From positions 186,001-250,000 of the forward strand of contig NZ_JAFLNL010000005.1 in NCBI RefSeq assembly GCF_017313785.1: a stretch of 64,000 bases of DNA. The letters are read 5' to 3'. Below the pieces are notes generated by a model. That model worked only from the letters and a program-made list of their open reading frames with translations. It was not told the origin of the DNA and made no database searches. Positions 44,396 through 53,688 of this stretch are shown piece after piece (the first letter of the stretch is position 1; each line of letters starts with the position of its first letter). The position numbers were made by a program, and so were the translations under genes. Source of the stretch: Flagellimonas aurea (GTDB lineage: Bacteria; Bacteroidota; Bacteroidia; Flavobacteriales; Flavobacteriaceae).

Positions 44396-44414
44396 CCTAC
44401 CAAATTGATAGGAA
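44396..44414. promoter_or_regulatory. candidate Rrf2 operator at the sulfate operon start
   Basis: TCCTA-CCAAATTGA-TAGGA is an inverted repeat placed just downstream of the -7 box at 44426-44419, covering the expected transcription start. A repressor bound there would block initiation. The neighbouring Rrf2 gene is the obvious candidate. The protein-site link is inferred. Confidence 0.5.
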
Positions 44415-44418
44415 TTTC

Positions 44419-44426
44419 AAAAGTAA
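44419..44426 (-). promoter_or_regulatory. -7 promoter element of the sulfate assimilation operon
   Basis: TACTTTTG on the minus strand is an exact TAnnTTTG box, 41 bases before the DUF2061 ATG. A TTG lies 23 bases upstream, a little far for the -33 box. The 177 bases between the Rrf2 stop and the DUF2061 start also contain ATTATCGATAAT-type palindromic sequence at about 44493-44508. Confidence 0.5.
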
Positions 44427-44555
44427 AATTATTTTTCTGAAGAAAAAGCAAAATGAATCATAAATTTACTTTTACCCTATAGTTTTAGTAGATTATCGAT
44501 AATCGATAGGAAATTTTGAGGATTTTTAAGCTAAAAATAACCGTGAAGCATTGAT

Positions 44556-44966
44556 TTAAAGCAAATCTGCCAAGGTATTGTTTCGGTAAACATCGAGTGC
44601 ACTGTCCCTTACCTGAAGCATTAATTTGTGCACGGAGCATTCGCCCTCATCTGGACAGTCATCACATTTTTCGTAGAAATTGAGGCTTACACAGGGCACC
44701 ATGGCGATGGGACCTTCCAAAACTCGCATCACGGTGGTCATATGAATCTCATTTGGCTCTTTGATCAAATAGTAACCTCCGCCTTTGCCTTTTTTAGACC
44801 CCAGCAATCCGTTTCGGCGAAGGGTAAGCAAAATACTTTCCAGAAACTTTTGGGAGATATTCTCGCACTTGGCGATTTCCGCAATCTGCACAGGCTCCCT
44901 ATCCTTGACTTTTGCCAGATAGGTAAGTGCCTTAAGTCCGTATTTTGTCTTCTTGGAGAGCATCAT
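44556..44966 (-). CDS. Rrf2-family regulator, possible iron-sulfur type
   Basis: The 136-residue protein has the N-terminal winged helix (MLSKKTKYGLKALTYLA, KFLESILLTLRRNGLLGSKKGKGGGYYL) and an effector half with four cysteines, Cys92, Cys101, Cys104 and Cys110, in a row that could hold an iron-sulfur cluster, as in IscR, though the spacing differs. CymR-type members instead sense O-acetylserine with CysK. Its place between the methionine and sulfate operons makes it the likely regulator of sulfur assimilation. It follows metZ by 52 bases and may be the last gene of the metY operon. Confidence 0.88.
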   Translation of the reverse strand: MMLSKKTKYGLKALTYLAKVKDREPVQIAEIAKCENISQKFLESILLTLRRNGLLGSKKGKGGGYYLIKEPNEIHMTTVMRVLEGPIAMVPCVSLNFYEKCDDCPDEGECSVHKLMLQVRDSALDVYRNNTLADLL

Positions 44967-45018
44967 ACGAAGATAGGGAAATTTAGCAATCCACCTTCAA
45001 AACCAGCTTGTAGAAAGA

Positions 45019-46191
45019 TTAGCCCAACGCCTGCTCAATATCCGCAATAATATCATCAATATGTTCCAAACCTACGGAAACGCGAACCATTCCATCAGAA
45101 ATTCCAACGGCATTGCGTTCCTCTGTGGTCAGCTTGCTATGTGTTGTGGACGCAGGGTGGGTCACAATGCTACGGGCATCGCCCAAGTTGGCGGACAAAG
45201 ACAACAATTTAATGCTATCAAAAAATTCCCGACCTGCTTCCAAGCCCCCTTTTACCTCAAATGCCACTACACAACCACCTGCCTTCATTTGCTTTTTGGC
45301 AATGTCGTACTTGGGATGTGATTTTAAGAAAGGATATTTAACCCGCTCGATTTTATCATGTCCTTCCAGATAGGTTGCCAACTTTAGGGCATTTTCGCAA
45401 TGTCTGTCCACTCGAATCGCCAAGGTTTCCAAGCTTCTGGACAACACCCATGCGTTGAAAGGTGATAACGCAGGGCCCGTAATTCGAGAAAAACGATATA
45501 CTTTATCCATCAATTCCCCGCTTCCGACGGTAATTCCTGCCAAGACTCTTCCTTGTCCATCCATCAATTTGGTTCCTGAATGAATCACCAAGTCGGCACC
45601 GAATTTTATAGGTTGCTGCAAGTAGGGCGTTGCAAAACAGTTATCAACAATAAAAATAAGGCCGTGCTTTTTGGCAAACTTCGCCAGCACTTCCAAATCC
45701 AACACGTCGACTCCTGGGTTGGTCGGTGTTTCCGCATAAAGAATTTTGGTGTTGGGCTTAATCAATCCCTCTATTTGAGATAAATCTTTGGCATCAAAAT
45801 AGCTTGTTTCGATGTTCCATTTTGGAAAAAACTGGGTGAACAGGGTATGTGTGGAACCAAAGATGCTTTTGGAGGATATCACATGGTCACCAGCATTCAA
45901 CAATGCCGCCAAGGTTGAAAAAACGGCCGCCATTCCAGAGGCATAGGCAAAACCATTTTCCGCACCTTCCATTTGGCAGACCCTTTCAATGAGTTCGTTG
46001 GAATTGGGATTGGAATATCTGGAATAAATATTCCGCTGCTTTTCTTCGGCAAAGGAGGCACGCATGTCCTCCGCATCTTCAAAAACAAAGCTGGATGTCA
46101 TATAAATGGGGCTGGAATGCTCCAAATTTTGACTTCGCGCCATTTGCGTTCTTATTGCCTGTGTCTCGAATTTTTTGCCTTGCTTGCTCAT
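45019..46191 (-). CDS. PLP trans-sulfuration enzyme, probably O-succinyl/O-acetylhomoserine sulfhydrylase
   Basis: The 390-residue protein belongs to the Cys/Met-metabolism PLP family: PIYMTSSFVFEDAEDM, SRYSNPNSNELIERV, ASGMAAVFSTLAALL, and the PLP lysine in HSGTKLMDGQGRVLAG. It resembles MetZ/MetB-type enzymes that join a homoserine ester with sulfide (or cysteine). The same operon also holds metY, a different branch of the family, so the two may divide substrates. Its ATG overlaps the upstream fusion gene stop (ATGA, 4 bases). Confidence 0.88.
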   Translation of the reverse strand: MSKQGKKFETQAIRTQMARSQNLEHSSPIYMTSSFVFEDAEDMRASFAEEKQRNIYSRYSNPNSNELIERVCQMEGAENGFAYASGMAAVFSTLAALLNAGDHVISSKSIFGSTHTLFTQFFPKWNIETSYFDAKDLSQIEGLIKPNTKILYAETPTNPGVDVLDLEVLAKFAKKHGLIFIVDNCFATPYLQQPIKFGADLVIHSGTKLMDGQGRVLAGITVGSGELMDKVYRFSRITGPALSPFNAWVLSRSLETLAIRVDRHCENALKLATYLEGHDKIERVKYPFLKSHPKYDIAKKQMKAGGCVVAFEVKGGLEAGREFFDSIKLLSLSANLGDARSIVTHPASTTHSKLTTEERNAVGISDGMVRVSVGLEHIDDIIADIEQALG

Positions 46192-49100
46192 ATCTTTTCT
46201 GCTATTCTTAAAATGTCACCAAATACACCTCTTGCCGTTACAGCGGCACCAGCGCCAGCACCCTGAATCACCAATGGATGTTCTCCGTAGGATTCTGTGT
46301 AAATCTCAATAATGGAATCGGAACCTTTTACCTGGCCCAATGCACTTTCTTTGGGCACAGAGACCAATTTCACCTCCAAAATCCCTTTGTCCTGTTGCAA
46401 ATCTCCATGCAGGTCACCCACATAGCGAAGCACGTGACCAGATTCTTGGTTTTCCTTGATTTCCTTATACATTTTATCCATCTCCCCGATTCGTTCCATG
46501 AACTTTTCAAAATCCAAGGTTTGTAACTCTTCGGGTATCAGGTTTTGCACGTCTATGTCCGAAAACTCGTTCTGAAGGTCCAATTCCCTGGCCAAGATCA
46601 ACAATTTCCTTCCCACATCGTTGCCCGATAGGTCTTCTCTTGGGTCAGGTTCGGTAAACCCACTTTGCATGGCTTCCTTTACAATTTCTGAAAAGGAAAC
46701 GTCCTTCTCGGAAAAAGTGTTGAAAATATAACTCAGCGATCCCGAGAAAACTCCTTTGATTCGGGTGATGTTCTCCCCCGAGAGATGCAATAGTTTGATG
46801 GTATCGATCAATGGAAGCCCTGCACCCACATTGGTCTCGTAGAGGTATTGTTTCTGGTTCTTGTCCAAACACTTTCGAACCGATTTGTATTTCTCAAAAC
46901 TCAACGTATTGGCGATTTTGTTCGATGAAACCAAATCAAAACCGTGCCCGATCAAAGGTTCGTACTGCTCCACAAATGTTTTGCTGGCCGTATTGTCCAC
47001 AGCGATCAAGTTTTCCAAATGATGCTTTTTGGCAAATGCGGTAATGTCCTCAATTTGATAGGGCTGGCCTTCGTTTTCCAAACGTTCCTTCCAATCAGCG
47101 CCCACTCCTGTGGCATCCAAAAGCACCTTTCGCGAGTTTGCTACGGCAAACACTTTTAAATCGATGCTTTTTCGCGCTTCAATACTATTTTTTGAATCCA
47201 AGATCTGACTGATCAAAGTGCCCCCAACATTTCCGTGGCCAAATAGTGCCAGGTTGATTTTCTTTGCGATTCCAAAAATTTGTCCGTGAATCACATTGAT
47301 GGCCTTATTCAAATCTGATTTCTTAACCACCATACTCACGTTCTTCCCTGTGACGGTGTTGTTGAACAGCAATGGAGTAATCTGGTTCTTGGCCAATGCA
47401 TTGAAGGGCTTATGGAAACTGCTCAAATCCATTCCCACAATGGAGATTACGGAAACATCCTTGACCACCGAAATTTGGTTGATATCCTTTGATGAATAAT
47501 CCGTTTCAAATTCTTGGTCAAGCACTTTTTTGGCCTTGTCGGCCTTGCTTACATCCACCACCAGGCCGATGCCTCTTTCCGAAGATCCCTGCGACACGAT
47601 ACCCACACTGATGCCATTAAGGCCAAGGGCTCTAAAAATCCGCATATCCACACCAACTTTACCGAGCAATCCCCTACCCTCCAAATTGATCAAGGCCATA
47701 TTTTCCAGCACCGAAAGGGATTTAATGCCGCCATTGTCCGTTTTTGGACCTATCAAAGTGCCTTCGTTGTCATCGTTGAAAGTGTTGCAGATGCGCAACG
47801 GAATATTTTTCTCTATCAATGGAATTATGGTCTTCGCATGCAATATATTGGCCCCAAAATTGGCCAACTCGTTGGCTTCACCGTACGATATGACATCAAT
47901 CAACTTTGCATCGGCCACCAAATCTGGATTGGCGGTAAAAATGCCATCGACATGAGTGTAATTGATCAACTCGCCAGCATCCAAAAAGTTGGCCAGCAAA
48001 GCAGCGGAATAATTACTGCCGTTCCTGCCCAAAGTGGTGGTTGAGCCATCACGATTGGAACCAATAAATCCAGTAACAATAGGAATGGTATTCTTTTCCA
48101 ATTCATGGAAATATCGAAGCACATTTTCTTTGGATGTTCCTTGGTCCACCTCGGCATTACTGAAATTGTCATCCGTAGTGATCAATTTTCTGGAATCCAA
48201 AAGCTTTGCTTGCAATCCAGCGGCATTCAGGGCTGCCGTTACATATTTGGCGGACAACAGTTCCCCGAAGGACAATACCTCATCCTTGGTCTTGAGACTG
48301 TAATCCCCCGTTAAGGAAACCCCGTTCAATATTTTTTCAATGGCGGAGAGTTCTTCATCAATATCTACACCATCAAAATTATTTTTTTGATAGTCCGAGA
48401 ACTTTTTCAAATCAGCTTTAAAATCAACTCCTTTGGCCGCTTTCTCCAGCAGATTTTCCAATTGGTCGGTCGCTTTGCCACGAGCAGATACCACTACGGC
48501 AAAGTGCTCTTCTTCCTCATACCTTTTACGGATGATGTTCAAAACGCGCTCAATGCCTTCACCGTTTGCTAGAGACTTTCCTCCGAACTTCAATATCTTG
48601 ATACGTTCGGTATTCTTTTGAAAAACGGTCTCCAACAATTTTTCCAATTGTTCAAACTCCATCAAAAAGGCATCATGACCGTGCACGGATTGCACTTCAC
48701 CATAGGTGACATTGGTATTGGCCTGGGCCAACCGTTTAAAGGTCTCCTTATTTTCTTCTGCTGTAAAAAATAGGTCGGAATTGACCCCTATGATATGGAT
48801 TTTGGTATCGCTCTCCTGCAATGCCTTGAAGGCTTCCTCTCCATTTCTCGTAATGTCGATGGATTTTAGAAGCTGGTTCATCAATTTATAGGCTGACAAT
48901 TGGAAACGCTCCTGTAATTTTTTGCCATGATGCATCAACCAAGACTCCACGTTGAACACCTTGAGTTCTTCATTGGTGCTCCGCTTAAATCGTTCTTTGA
49001 AAGATTCTGGTGTACGGTAGCAAAGCATGGCATGCATGCGGGCATCGTGCACGGGTTGCTTGGAGTTGACCAAGAACTGCTCCTGAATCTGACAGTTCGC

Positions 49101-49568
49101 AATCAACCAATCCGTAGATTTCCAATCGGATGCCACAGGAATCAAATGTTCCGTGATTTTTGGATTGATGGCCGTCATTTCCCAAGCAATTCCACCTCCC
49201 AAGGAACCACCGATGATGGCGAACAGTTTATCAATCTCCAATTCCTTCAATCCCCAAAGAAATATTCTGGCGATATCCCCAGCTACAAAATCTTTATAAT
49301 TTTCGATAATGAATCCATCAAAACCATTTCCTGGAATATTGAAGGACAAAATCGTATACTTCTCGGTATCGATACATTTTCCTTCACCGATCAAATCAGA
49401 CCACCATCCATCTTTCCCTGCCACGTTGGAATTGCCCGTAAGCGCATGGTTCACCAAAATAATGGGTGCCGTATGCAAGGGTTTTCCAAAAACTTGGTAC
49501 GACAACTTCAGGTCTTGGGCAACACCACTTTGGGTAGTAAATTGTTCTATATTTAAATGCTGCAGCAT
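46188..49568 (-). CDS. thrA: trifunctional MetX - aspartokinase - homoserine dehydrogenase fusion
   Basis: The 1126-residue protein has three parts. Residues 1-320 are a MetX-like homoserine O-acyltransferase with Ser122 (GGSLGGG), Asp265 (GVNSDLFF) and His298 (HGHDAF), a complete triad. Residues about 323-765 are an aspartokinase (ILKFGGKSL) with two ACT-type regulatory segments. Residues about 770-1126 are a homoserine dehydrogenase (LALFGHGNVGG). It thus holds the first and third steps from aspartate to homoserine and the acylation that commits homoserine to methionine. Aspartate-semialdehyde dehydrogenase is missing and must be elsewhere. It lies 30 bases after metY and overlaps metZ, all under a SAM-I riboswitch. 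Confidence 0.93.
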   Translation of the reverse strand: MLQHLNIEQFTTQSGVAQDLKLSYQVFGKPLHTAPIILVNHALTGNSNVAGKDGWWSDLIGEGKCIDTEKYTILSFNIPGNGFDGFIIENYKDFVAGDIARIFLWGLKELEIDKLFAIIGGSLGGGIAWEMTAINPKITEHLIPVASDWKSTDWLIANCQIQEQFLVNSKQPVHDARMHAMLCYRTPESFKERFKRSTNEELKVFNVESWLMHHGKKLQERFQLSAYKLMNQLLKSIDITRNGEEAFKALQESDTKIHIIGVNSDLFFTAEENKETFKRLAQANTNVTYGEVQSVHGHDAFLMEFEQLEKLLETVFQKNTERIKILKFGGKSLANGEGIERVLNIIRKRYEEEEHFAVVVSARGKATDQLENLLEKAAKGVDFKADLKKFSDYQKNNFDGVDIDEELSAIEKILNGVSLTGDYSLKTKDEVLSFGELLSAKYVTAALNAAGLQAKLLDSRKLITTDDNFSNAEVDQGTSKENVLRYFHELEKNTIPIVTGFIGSNRDGSTTTLGRNGSNYSAALLANFLDAGELINYTHVDGIFTANPDLVADAKLIDVISYGEANELANFGANILHAKTIIPLIEKNIPLRICNTFNDDNEGTLIGPKTDNGGIKSLSVLENMALINLEGRGLLGKVGVDMRIFRALGLNGISVGIVSQGSSERGIGLVVDVSKADKAKKVLDQEFETDYSSKDINQISVVKDVSVISIVGMDLSSFHKPFNALAKNQITPLLFNNTVTGKNVSMVVKKSDLNKAINVIHGQIFGIAKKINLALFGHGNVGGTLISQILDSKNSIEARKSIDLKVFAVANSRKVLLDATGVGADWKERLENEGQPYQIEDITAFAKKHHLENLIAVDNTASKTFVEQYEPLIGHGFDLVSSNKIANTLSFEKYKSVRKCLDKNQKQYLYETNVGAGLPLIDTIKLLHLSGENITRIKGVFSGSLSYIFNTFSEKDVSFSEIVKEAMQSGFTEPDPREDLSGNDVGRKLLILARELDLQNEFSDIDVQNLIPEELQTLDFEKFMERIGEMDKMYKEIKENQESGHVLRYVGDLHGDLQQDKGILEVKLVSVPKESALGQVKGSDSIIEIYTESYGEHPLVIQGAGAGAAVTARGVFGDILRIAEKI

Positions 49569-49598
49569 AGCTTTTCTTCGACGTTAATCTATTAATCA

Positions 49599-50873
49599 TT
49601 AAATGGCGGCAAAAGCCTGCTCCAAATCAGCTTTCAAGTCTTCGATATCCTCCAGACCTACCGACAAACGAATTAAATCTTGAGAAACACCGGCGCTTTG
49701 CTGCTGCTCTTCATTCAATTGCTGGTGCGTAGTACTGGCAGGGTGTATGATCAAGGATTTGGTATCGCCAATATTAGCCAACAGCGAGAATATTTTAGTA
49801 GCATCCGTCAGCTTTTTTGCGGCTTCAAACCCACCTTTGACCCCAAAGGTAACGATTCCGCTCTGGCCTTTAGGCAGATACTCTTTTGCCAAGTCATTAT
49901 ACTTACTACTTTTTAATCCGGGGTAATTGACCCAAGCAACCTCTTCTCTATTCTCCAACCATTCAGCCAAGTCCAAGGCATTAATGCTGTGCTGTTTGAT
50001 ACGCACCGGCAAAGTTTCCAACCCTTGCAAAATCTGAAAAGCGTTGAACGGACTCAAAGCTCCACCAAAGTCGCGCAGTCCCTCCAAAATCAGCTTAAAA
50101 GTAAAGGCTGGCGCACCCAGGGCTTCATGGTATACCAAACCGTGGTAACCTGCAGAAGGTTCTGTAAACTCAGGAAATTTTCCGTTGGCCCAGTCAAAGG
50201 TACCGGCATCGATAATGGCACCACCAAGAGAGTTGCCCTGACCACCAATATATTTTGTCAGAGAATGAATCACCAAATTGGCACCATGCTCAATAGGGTT
50301 CAATAAACCTGGCGTAGCTACCGTATTGTCAACAATAAATGGCACTTGTGCCTCTTTGGCTTCATTGGATATTCCTTTTAGATCAAGTACATCCAACTTC
50401 GGGTTCCCCAAAGATTCCACAAAAAAGGCTCGCGTATTATCTTGAACGGCAGCCGCAAAATTGGAAGGGTTTGAGGCATCCACAAAAGTGGTGGTAATGC
50501 CCAATCTTGGTAGGGTTACATTCAATAAATTATAGGTGCCTCCATACAAACTACTCGAAGCCACAATATGGTCCCCCGCTTTCAGAAGCGTCATTAAACC
50601 TGTTGAAATGGCAGCTGTTCCGGAAGCAAACACCACTGCCCCTATTCCTCCTTCAATAGCTGCCAAACGGTCTTGTAAAATCTGGTTGGTAGGATTGTTC
50701 AATCGGGTGTAGATAAAGCCCAACTCTGCCAATGAAAATAAATTGGCCGCATGGTCCGTGTTGTTGAACACATACGAAGTGGACTGATAAATGGGTACGG
50801 CCCTTGTACCTCCGTTTACGGTTACATCGTGGCCAGCATGTAGGGCATTGGTTGAAAATTTTTGATCACTCAT
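49599..50873 (-). CDS. metY: O-acetylhomoserine sulfhydrylase
   Basis: MetY makes homocysteine from O-acetylhomoserine and sulfide. The 424-residue protein has PIYQSTSYVFNNTDHAA, YTRLNNPTNQILQDRLAAIEGG, ASGTAAISTGLM, and the PLP lysine in HSLTKYIGGQGNSLGG; the insert with FPEFTEPSAGYHGL is specific for the MetY branch. It is the first gene after the SAM-I riboswitch, so high SAM should lower its expression. Its substrate is produced by the MetX part of the next gene and its sulfide by the sulfate operon. Confidence 0.95.
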   Translation of the reverse strand: MSDQKFSTNALHAGHDVTVNGGTRAVPIYQSTSYVFNNTDHAANLFSLAELGFIYTRLNNPTNQILQDRLAAIEGGIGAVVFASGTAAISTGLMTLLKAGDHIVASSSLYGGTYNLLNVTLPRLGITTTFVDASNPSNFAAAVQDNTRAFFVESLGNPKLDVLDLKGISNEAKEAQVPFIVDNTVATPGLLNPIEHGANLVIHSLTKYIGGQGNSLGGAIIDAGTFDWANGKFPEFTEPSAGYHGLVYHEALGAPAFTFKLILEGLRDFGGALSPFNAFQILQGLETLPVRIKQHSINALDLAEWLENREEVAWVNYPGLKSSKYNDLAKEYLPKGQSGIVTFGVKGGFEAAKKLTDATKIFSLLANIGDTKSLIIHPASTTHQQLNEEQQQSAGVSQDLIRLSVGLEDIEDLKADLEQAFAAI

Positions 50874-50988
50874 GACTTTTGCTGCTTTAATTGTTAATTT
50901 TTTAAATTAAAAAGTCAAACCCTTCGACATAGGCCGTAGGAAAATCAAAAAGTTATAAGAAAGTAAAATCGAAAAATGTCGATTGTCG

Positions 50989-51090
50989 TTATCTATACCC
51001 AAATGGGATAGAATGTAGCACCTTCTCGGCATCAGGGGCCAAGGGTTGCTAAGGCTTCATCGGGTCTATTCCCTCCGCCTTTCTTGATAA
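50989..51090 (-). promoter_or_regulatory. SAM-I (S-box) riboswitch upstream of metY
   Basis: On the minus strand, P1 is TTATC (51090-51086) with GATAA near 50993-50989. The core follows in S-box order: AAGAAAGGCGGAGGGA, GATGAAGCC, TAGCAACCC and GAGAAGGTGCTA. The aptamer starts about 20 bases from the expected transcription start. The 115 bases to metY hold an AATCGA/TCGATT pair but no convincing terminator, so control may be at translation. The 370-base stretch 50874-51243 holds this element and its promoter. Confidence 0.94.
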
Positions 51091-51120
51091 CTAATCAATA
51101 CGTGTTTGAACTTCGTGGGA

Positions 51121-51128
51121 CAAATATA
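51121..51128 (-). promoter_or_regulatory. -7 promoter element of the metY operon
   Basis: TATATTTG on the minus strand is an exact TAnnTTTG match, 30 bases upstream of the riboswitch 5' end. No clear -33 TTG. Confidence 0.5.
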
Positions 51129-51243
51129 CTGATGGAAAGATTGATTTTCCTAATCTTTTCGGATATTTTCAAAGATATGTAATACTCTTTTAAAAGATAT
51201 AATACTTGAACTACAATTGTAAATGGTTTTTATCAGTAAAAAT

Positions 51244-51681
51244 TTATTTCCTTTTTAAATTTATTCTAACACTCTTGACTACAATTTGTGCATTATTACT
51301 TCCTAAATGCCCATACTTTGTTACCGAGTCCATTTCAAACCTACCAATTACTGTCATGACAGCTTTTCTCTTCCAATATTCTTCATGGAGACGACTCAAT
51401 TGTTTATTTATTAGTTTGTACTTCCAGCTTTCGTAATACTCCCTAAAATCTAAGTAAACTGCATTGTCAAGTTCACAATCGTTAAAGCCTCTTGCGCTCC
51501 AATATTCATCAACACCAGAATACTCCAGTCTAGTTTTAATTAATTCATTTTTAAATTCTGACAAATCACAGAAATCTACTTTATTAACTTTTTCTCTATC
51601 ATATTTTGAGCCTGAACTTACACGTATTAGGCCACAAGAGTTAAGCATAATTAGTAATATTATTAACCAAATATTCTTCAT
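51244..51681 (-). CDS. small lipoprotein of unknown function
   Basis: A 145-residue protein with a lipoprotein signal (MKNIWLIILLIMLNSC, Cys16). The mature part is charged and helical in the middle (SWKYKLINKQLSRLHEEYWKRK) and ends in beta-like segments (KYGHLGSNNAQIVVKSV). No family is recognised. The gene is visibly richer in A and T than its neighbours, as recently acquired or fast-evolving genes often are. It is 15 bases downstream of the CocE-type hydrolase gene, in the same direction. Confidence 0.7.
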   Translation of the reverse strand: MKNIWLIILLIMLNSCGLIRVSSGSKYDREKVNKVDFCDLSEFKNELIKTRLEYSGVDEYWSARGFNDCELDNAVYLDFREYYESWKYKLINKQLSRLHEEYWKRKAVMTVIGRFEMDSVTKYGHLGSNNAQIVVKSVRINLKRK

Positions 51682-51696
51682 AATGGTTGCCCAAAT

Positions 51697-53631
51697 TTAT
51701 TTCAACACCGTAAACTCAATATTGGAATCGGTGAAAACGGTATGGGTCTGTGTCTTAAAATCTGATTCGTCAGCCTTAAAGATGTTGTCCACATAGGTTT
51801 GTGGGTTCAAATCGATGAGCGGGAACCACGTACTCTGCACCTGAATCTGCAACTTATGCCCTTTTTTGATGGTATGGAACACATCCTGTAGCTTGATGTC
51901 CACATCGGTCTTTTGATTGGGCACAAAAGGTTCTGGGTCGGAGAAACTGTTTCGGAATCGACCGCGTAGCACTTCGCTGCGAACCATTAAGTGATAATTG
52001 CTCATTTTAAGATGGTCCTGCATTTCTTCATTGGTTTCTGCATCGGCTGGGTGCACGTCGATTACTTTTACGATCCAATCGGCCGCTGTACCTGTTGTGG
52101 CCACTTTTAAATGGGCCAAAATATCCCCTGCCAAGGTCAGGTCTTCTTCCATCACATCGGTTTCAAAAACCAATACATCGGAACGACGCGCTGCGAAGCG
52201 CTGATCATCCGTCATGTATTTTCTCGGGGTGAAAACGGTCTTCACATCTTCCGAATACGGAACTGGTTTTTTTACATTGCTCACGAACTGAATTCCAGTA
52301 ATTTCTTTGGGTTCCGAAGTGAGCTCTTGGTCATCGGATAAATACATGGTCTGTTTGGCCGCATTTTCTGGAGGCCATGCATCATATTTTTTCCATTCTT
52401 TTGTACCAGTGTCAAACACGTAAGCTTCGGGAAGACCAGAATCCATATCACCCTCACCCTTCAAAAAGTGGTTAAAGAACTTGGTCTCGATTTCTTTCTG
52501 GAAAAACAACGAAATGGAATCCCCAAAATAGTAGTTGCCCACTACATTACGGACTTTATCCCGAGCCCAACCACCATGGTCCCATGGTCCAAATACCATG
52601 GTATTGTAGTTGTCTTCATTATATTTTTCAATATTCTTGTACGTTTCCAATGGGCCATATAAATCCTCCGCATCAAACCAACCGCCTACAACCATAGTGG
52701 CCACACTGCTCTTCACATCTTTCAAATGCTGGATCAAGCCTTTGCTCTGCCACATGGCATCATAATTCGGGTGTTCTTTGAGTTCGTTCCAAAAGAAATC
52801 ATCGGTTACTCCCTCTGGACGCATGGTGGGCGTATCGGCCGTTTCATATTCAAAAAAGTAATCAAGGTTCTTCAACGGCCCTGCATCCAAGAAGAACTGA
52901 TACTGATCTTCTGTTGGCAGGTTTGGAAGCGTGTACCATGCCGTATCAATAGGTTGGTCTCCATTGGGGCGAGGGGTTCCAAAGAGTGAAGTAGCCCTGA
53001 AATAGCTCAACAAATAAGCGCCGTTGTGGTGGAAATCATCAAAAAAGAAATCCCCTATACTGGCCTGAGGGGAAGACGCTTTTAAGGCTGGGTGGGCATC
53101 CACGGTGGCGTACGTGGCATAATAACCTGGGTAAGATATCCCCCAGATTCCCACATTGCCATTGTTGTTTTCCACGTTGTTTACCAACCATTCAATGGTG
53201 TCGTAGGTATCCGAACTTTCATCCACTTGTTCATCCGAGGTCTTGTTAGGAATGTAGGCCCTCATATTTTCGTAATGTCCTTCGCTAAGCCATCTTCCCC
53301 TCACATCTTGGTACACGATAATGTTCCCTTCTTTCATCAAATGTTCGTTCGGGCCTATTTTTGTCCTGAAATTCCCCTCACCATAAGGCTGGGAACTGTA
53401 AGGGGTCCGCTGCATGATGATCGGGTACTTTTTGGAAGTATCCTTGGGTGAATAAATGGTTGTATGCAAAGTAATCCCGTCCCGCATTTCAATGTCCACC
53501 TCTTTTTTGGTGTAATTGTCTGCCACGTAGGTGTCCACCTCTCGGACCTCGGTCTTGACGGTTTTTTTACAACTGACGGCCACCGTCAACGTTAAAAGAC
53601 TTAAAAACAGGATTTTAATGGAACTTCTCAT
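51697..53631 (-). CDS. lipoprotein CocE/NonD-type hydrolase (S15 family)
   Basis: The 644-residue protein has a lipoprotein signal ending in LTVAVSC (Cys21). The alpha/beta-hydrolase core shows RDGITLHTTIYSP, VYQDVRGRWLSEG and nucleophile Ser166 in GISYPGYYAT; HGGWARD probably holds the catalytic His. The C-terminal half is the jelly-roll domain of CocE and X-Pro dipeptidyl peptidases. It presumably faces the periplasm or surface and cleaves peptides or ester/amide bonds. The substrate is unknown. Confidence 0.88.
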   Translation of the reverse strand: MRSSIKILFLSLLTLTVAVSCKKTVKTEVREVDTYVADNYTKKEVDIEMRDGITLHTTIYSPKDTSKKYPIIMQRTPYSSQPYGEGNFRTKIGPNEHLMKEGNIIVYQDVRGRWLSEGHYENMRAYIPNKTSDEQVDESSDTYDTIEWLVNNVENNNGNVGIWGISYPGYYATYATVDAHPALKASSPQASIGDFFFDDFHHNGAYLLSYFRATSLFGTPRPNGDQPIDTAWYTLPNLPTEDQYQFFLDAGPLKNLDYFFEYETADTPTMRPEGVTDDFFWNELKEHPNYDAMWQSKGLIQHLKDVKSSVATMVVGGWFDAEDLYGPLETYKNIEKYNEDNYNTMVFGPWDHGGWARDKVRNVVGNYYFGDSISLFFQKEIETKFFNHFLKGEGDMDSGLPEAYVFDTGTKEWKKYDAWPPENAAKQTMYLSDDQELTSEPKEITGIQFVSNVKKPVPYSEDVKTVFTPRKYMTDDQRFAARRSDVLVFETDVMEEDLTLAGDILAHLKVATTGTAADWIVKVIDVHPADAETNEEMQDHLKMSNYHLMVRSEVLRGRFRNSFSDPEPFVPNQKTDVDIKLQDVFHTIKKGHKLQIQVQSTWFPLIDLNPQTYVDNIFKADESDFKTQTHTVFTDSNIEFTVLK

Positions 53632-53688
53632 TTCACTCTTTTTTGATTAGCTAAAGCTACTAAAGTTCACGGGAGTATGCCAATAAAA

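Noticed and set aside
50989-51090. tRNA-like or cobalamin riboswitch
   Set aside because: The order of S-box core motifs fits SAM-I; no cobalamin B12-box and no tRNA cloverleaf with a CCA end are seen.
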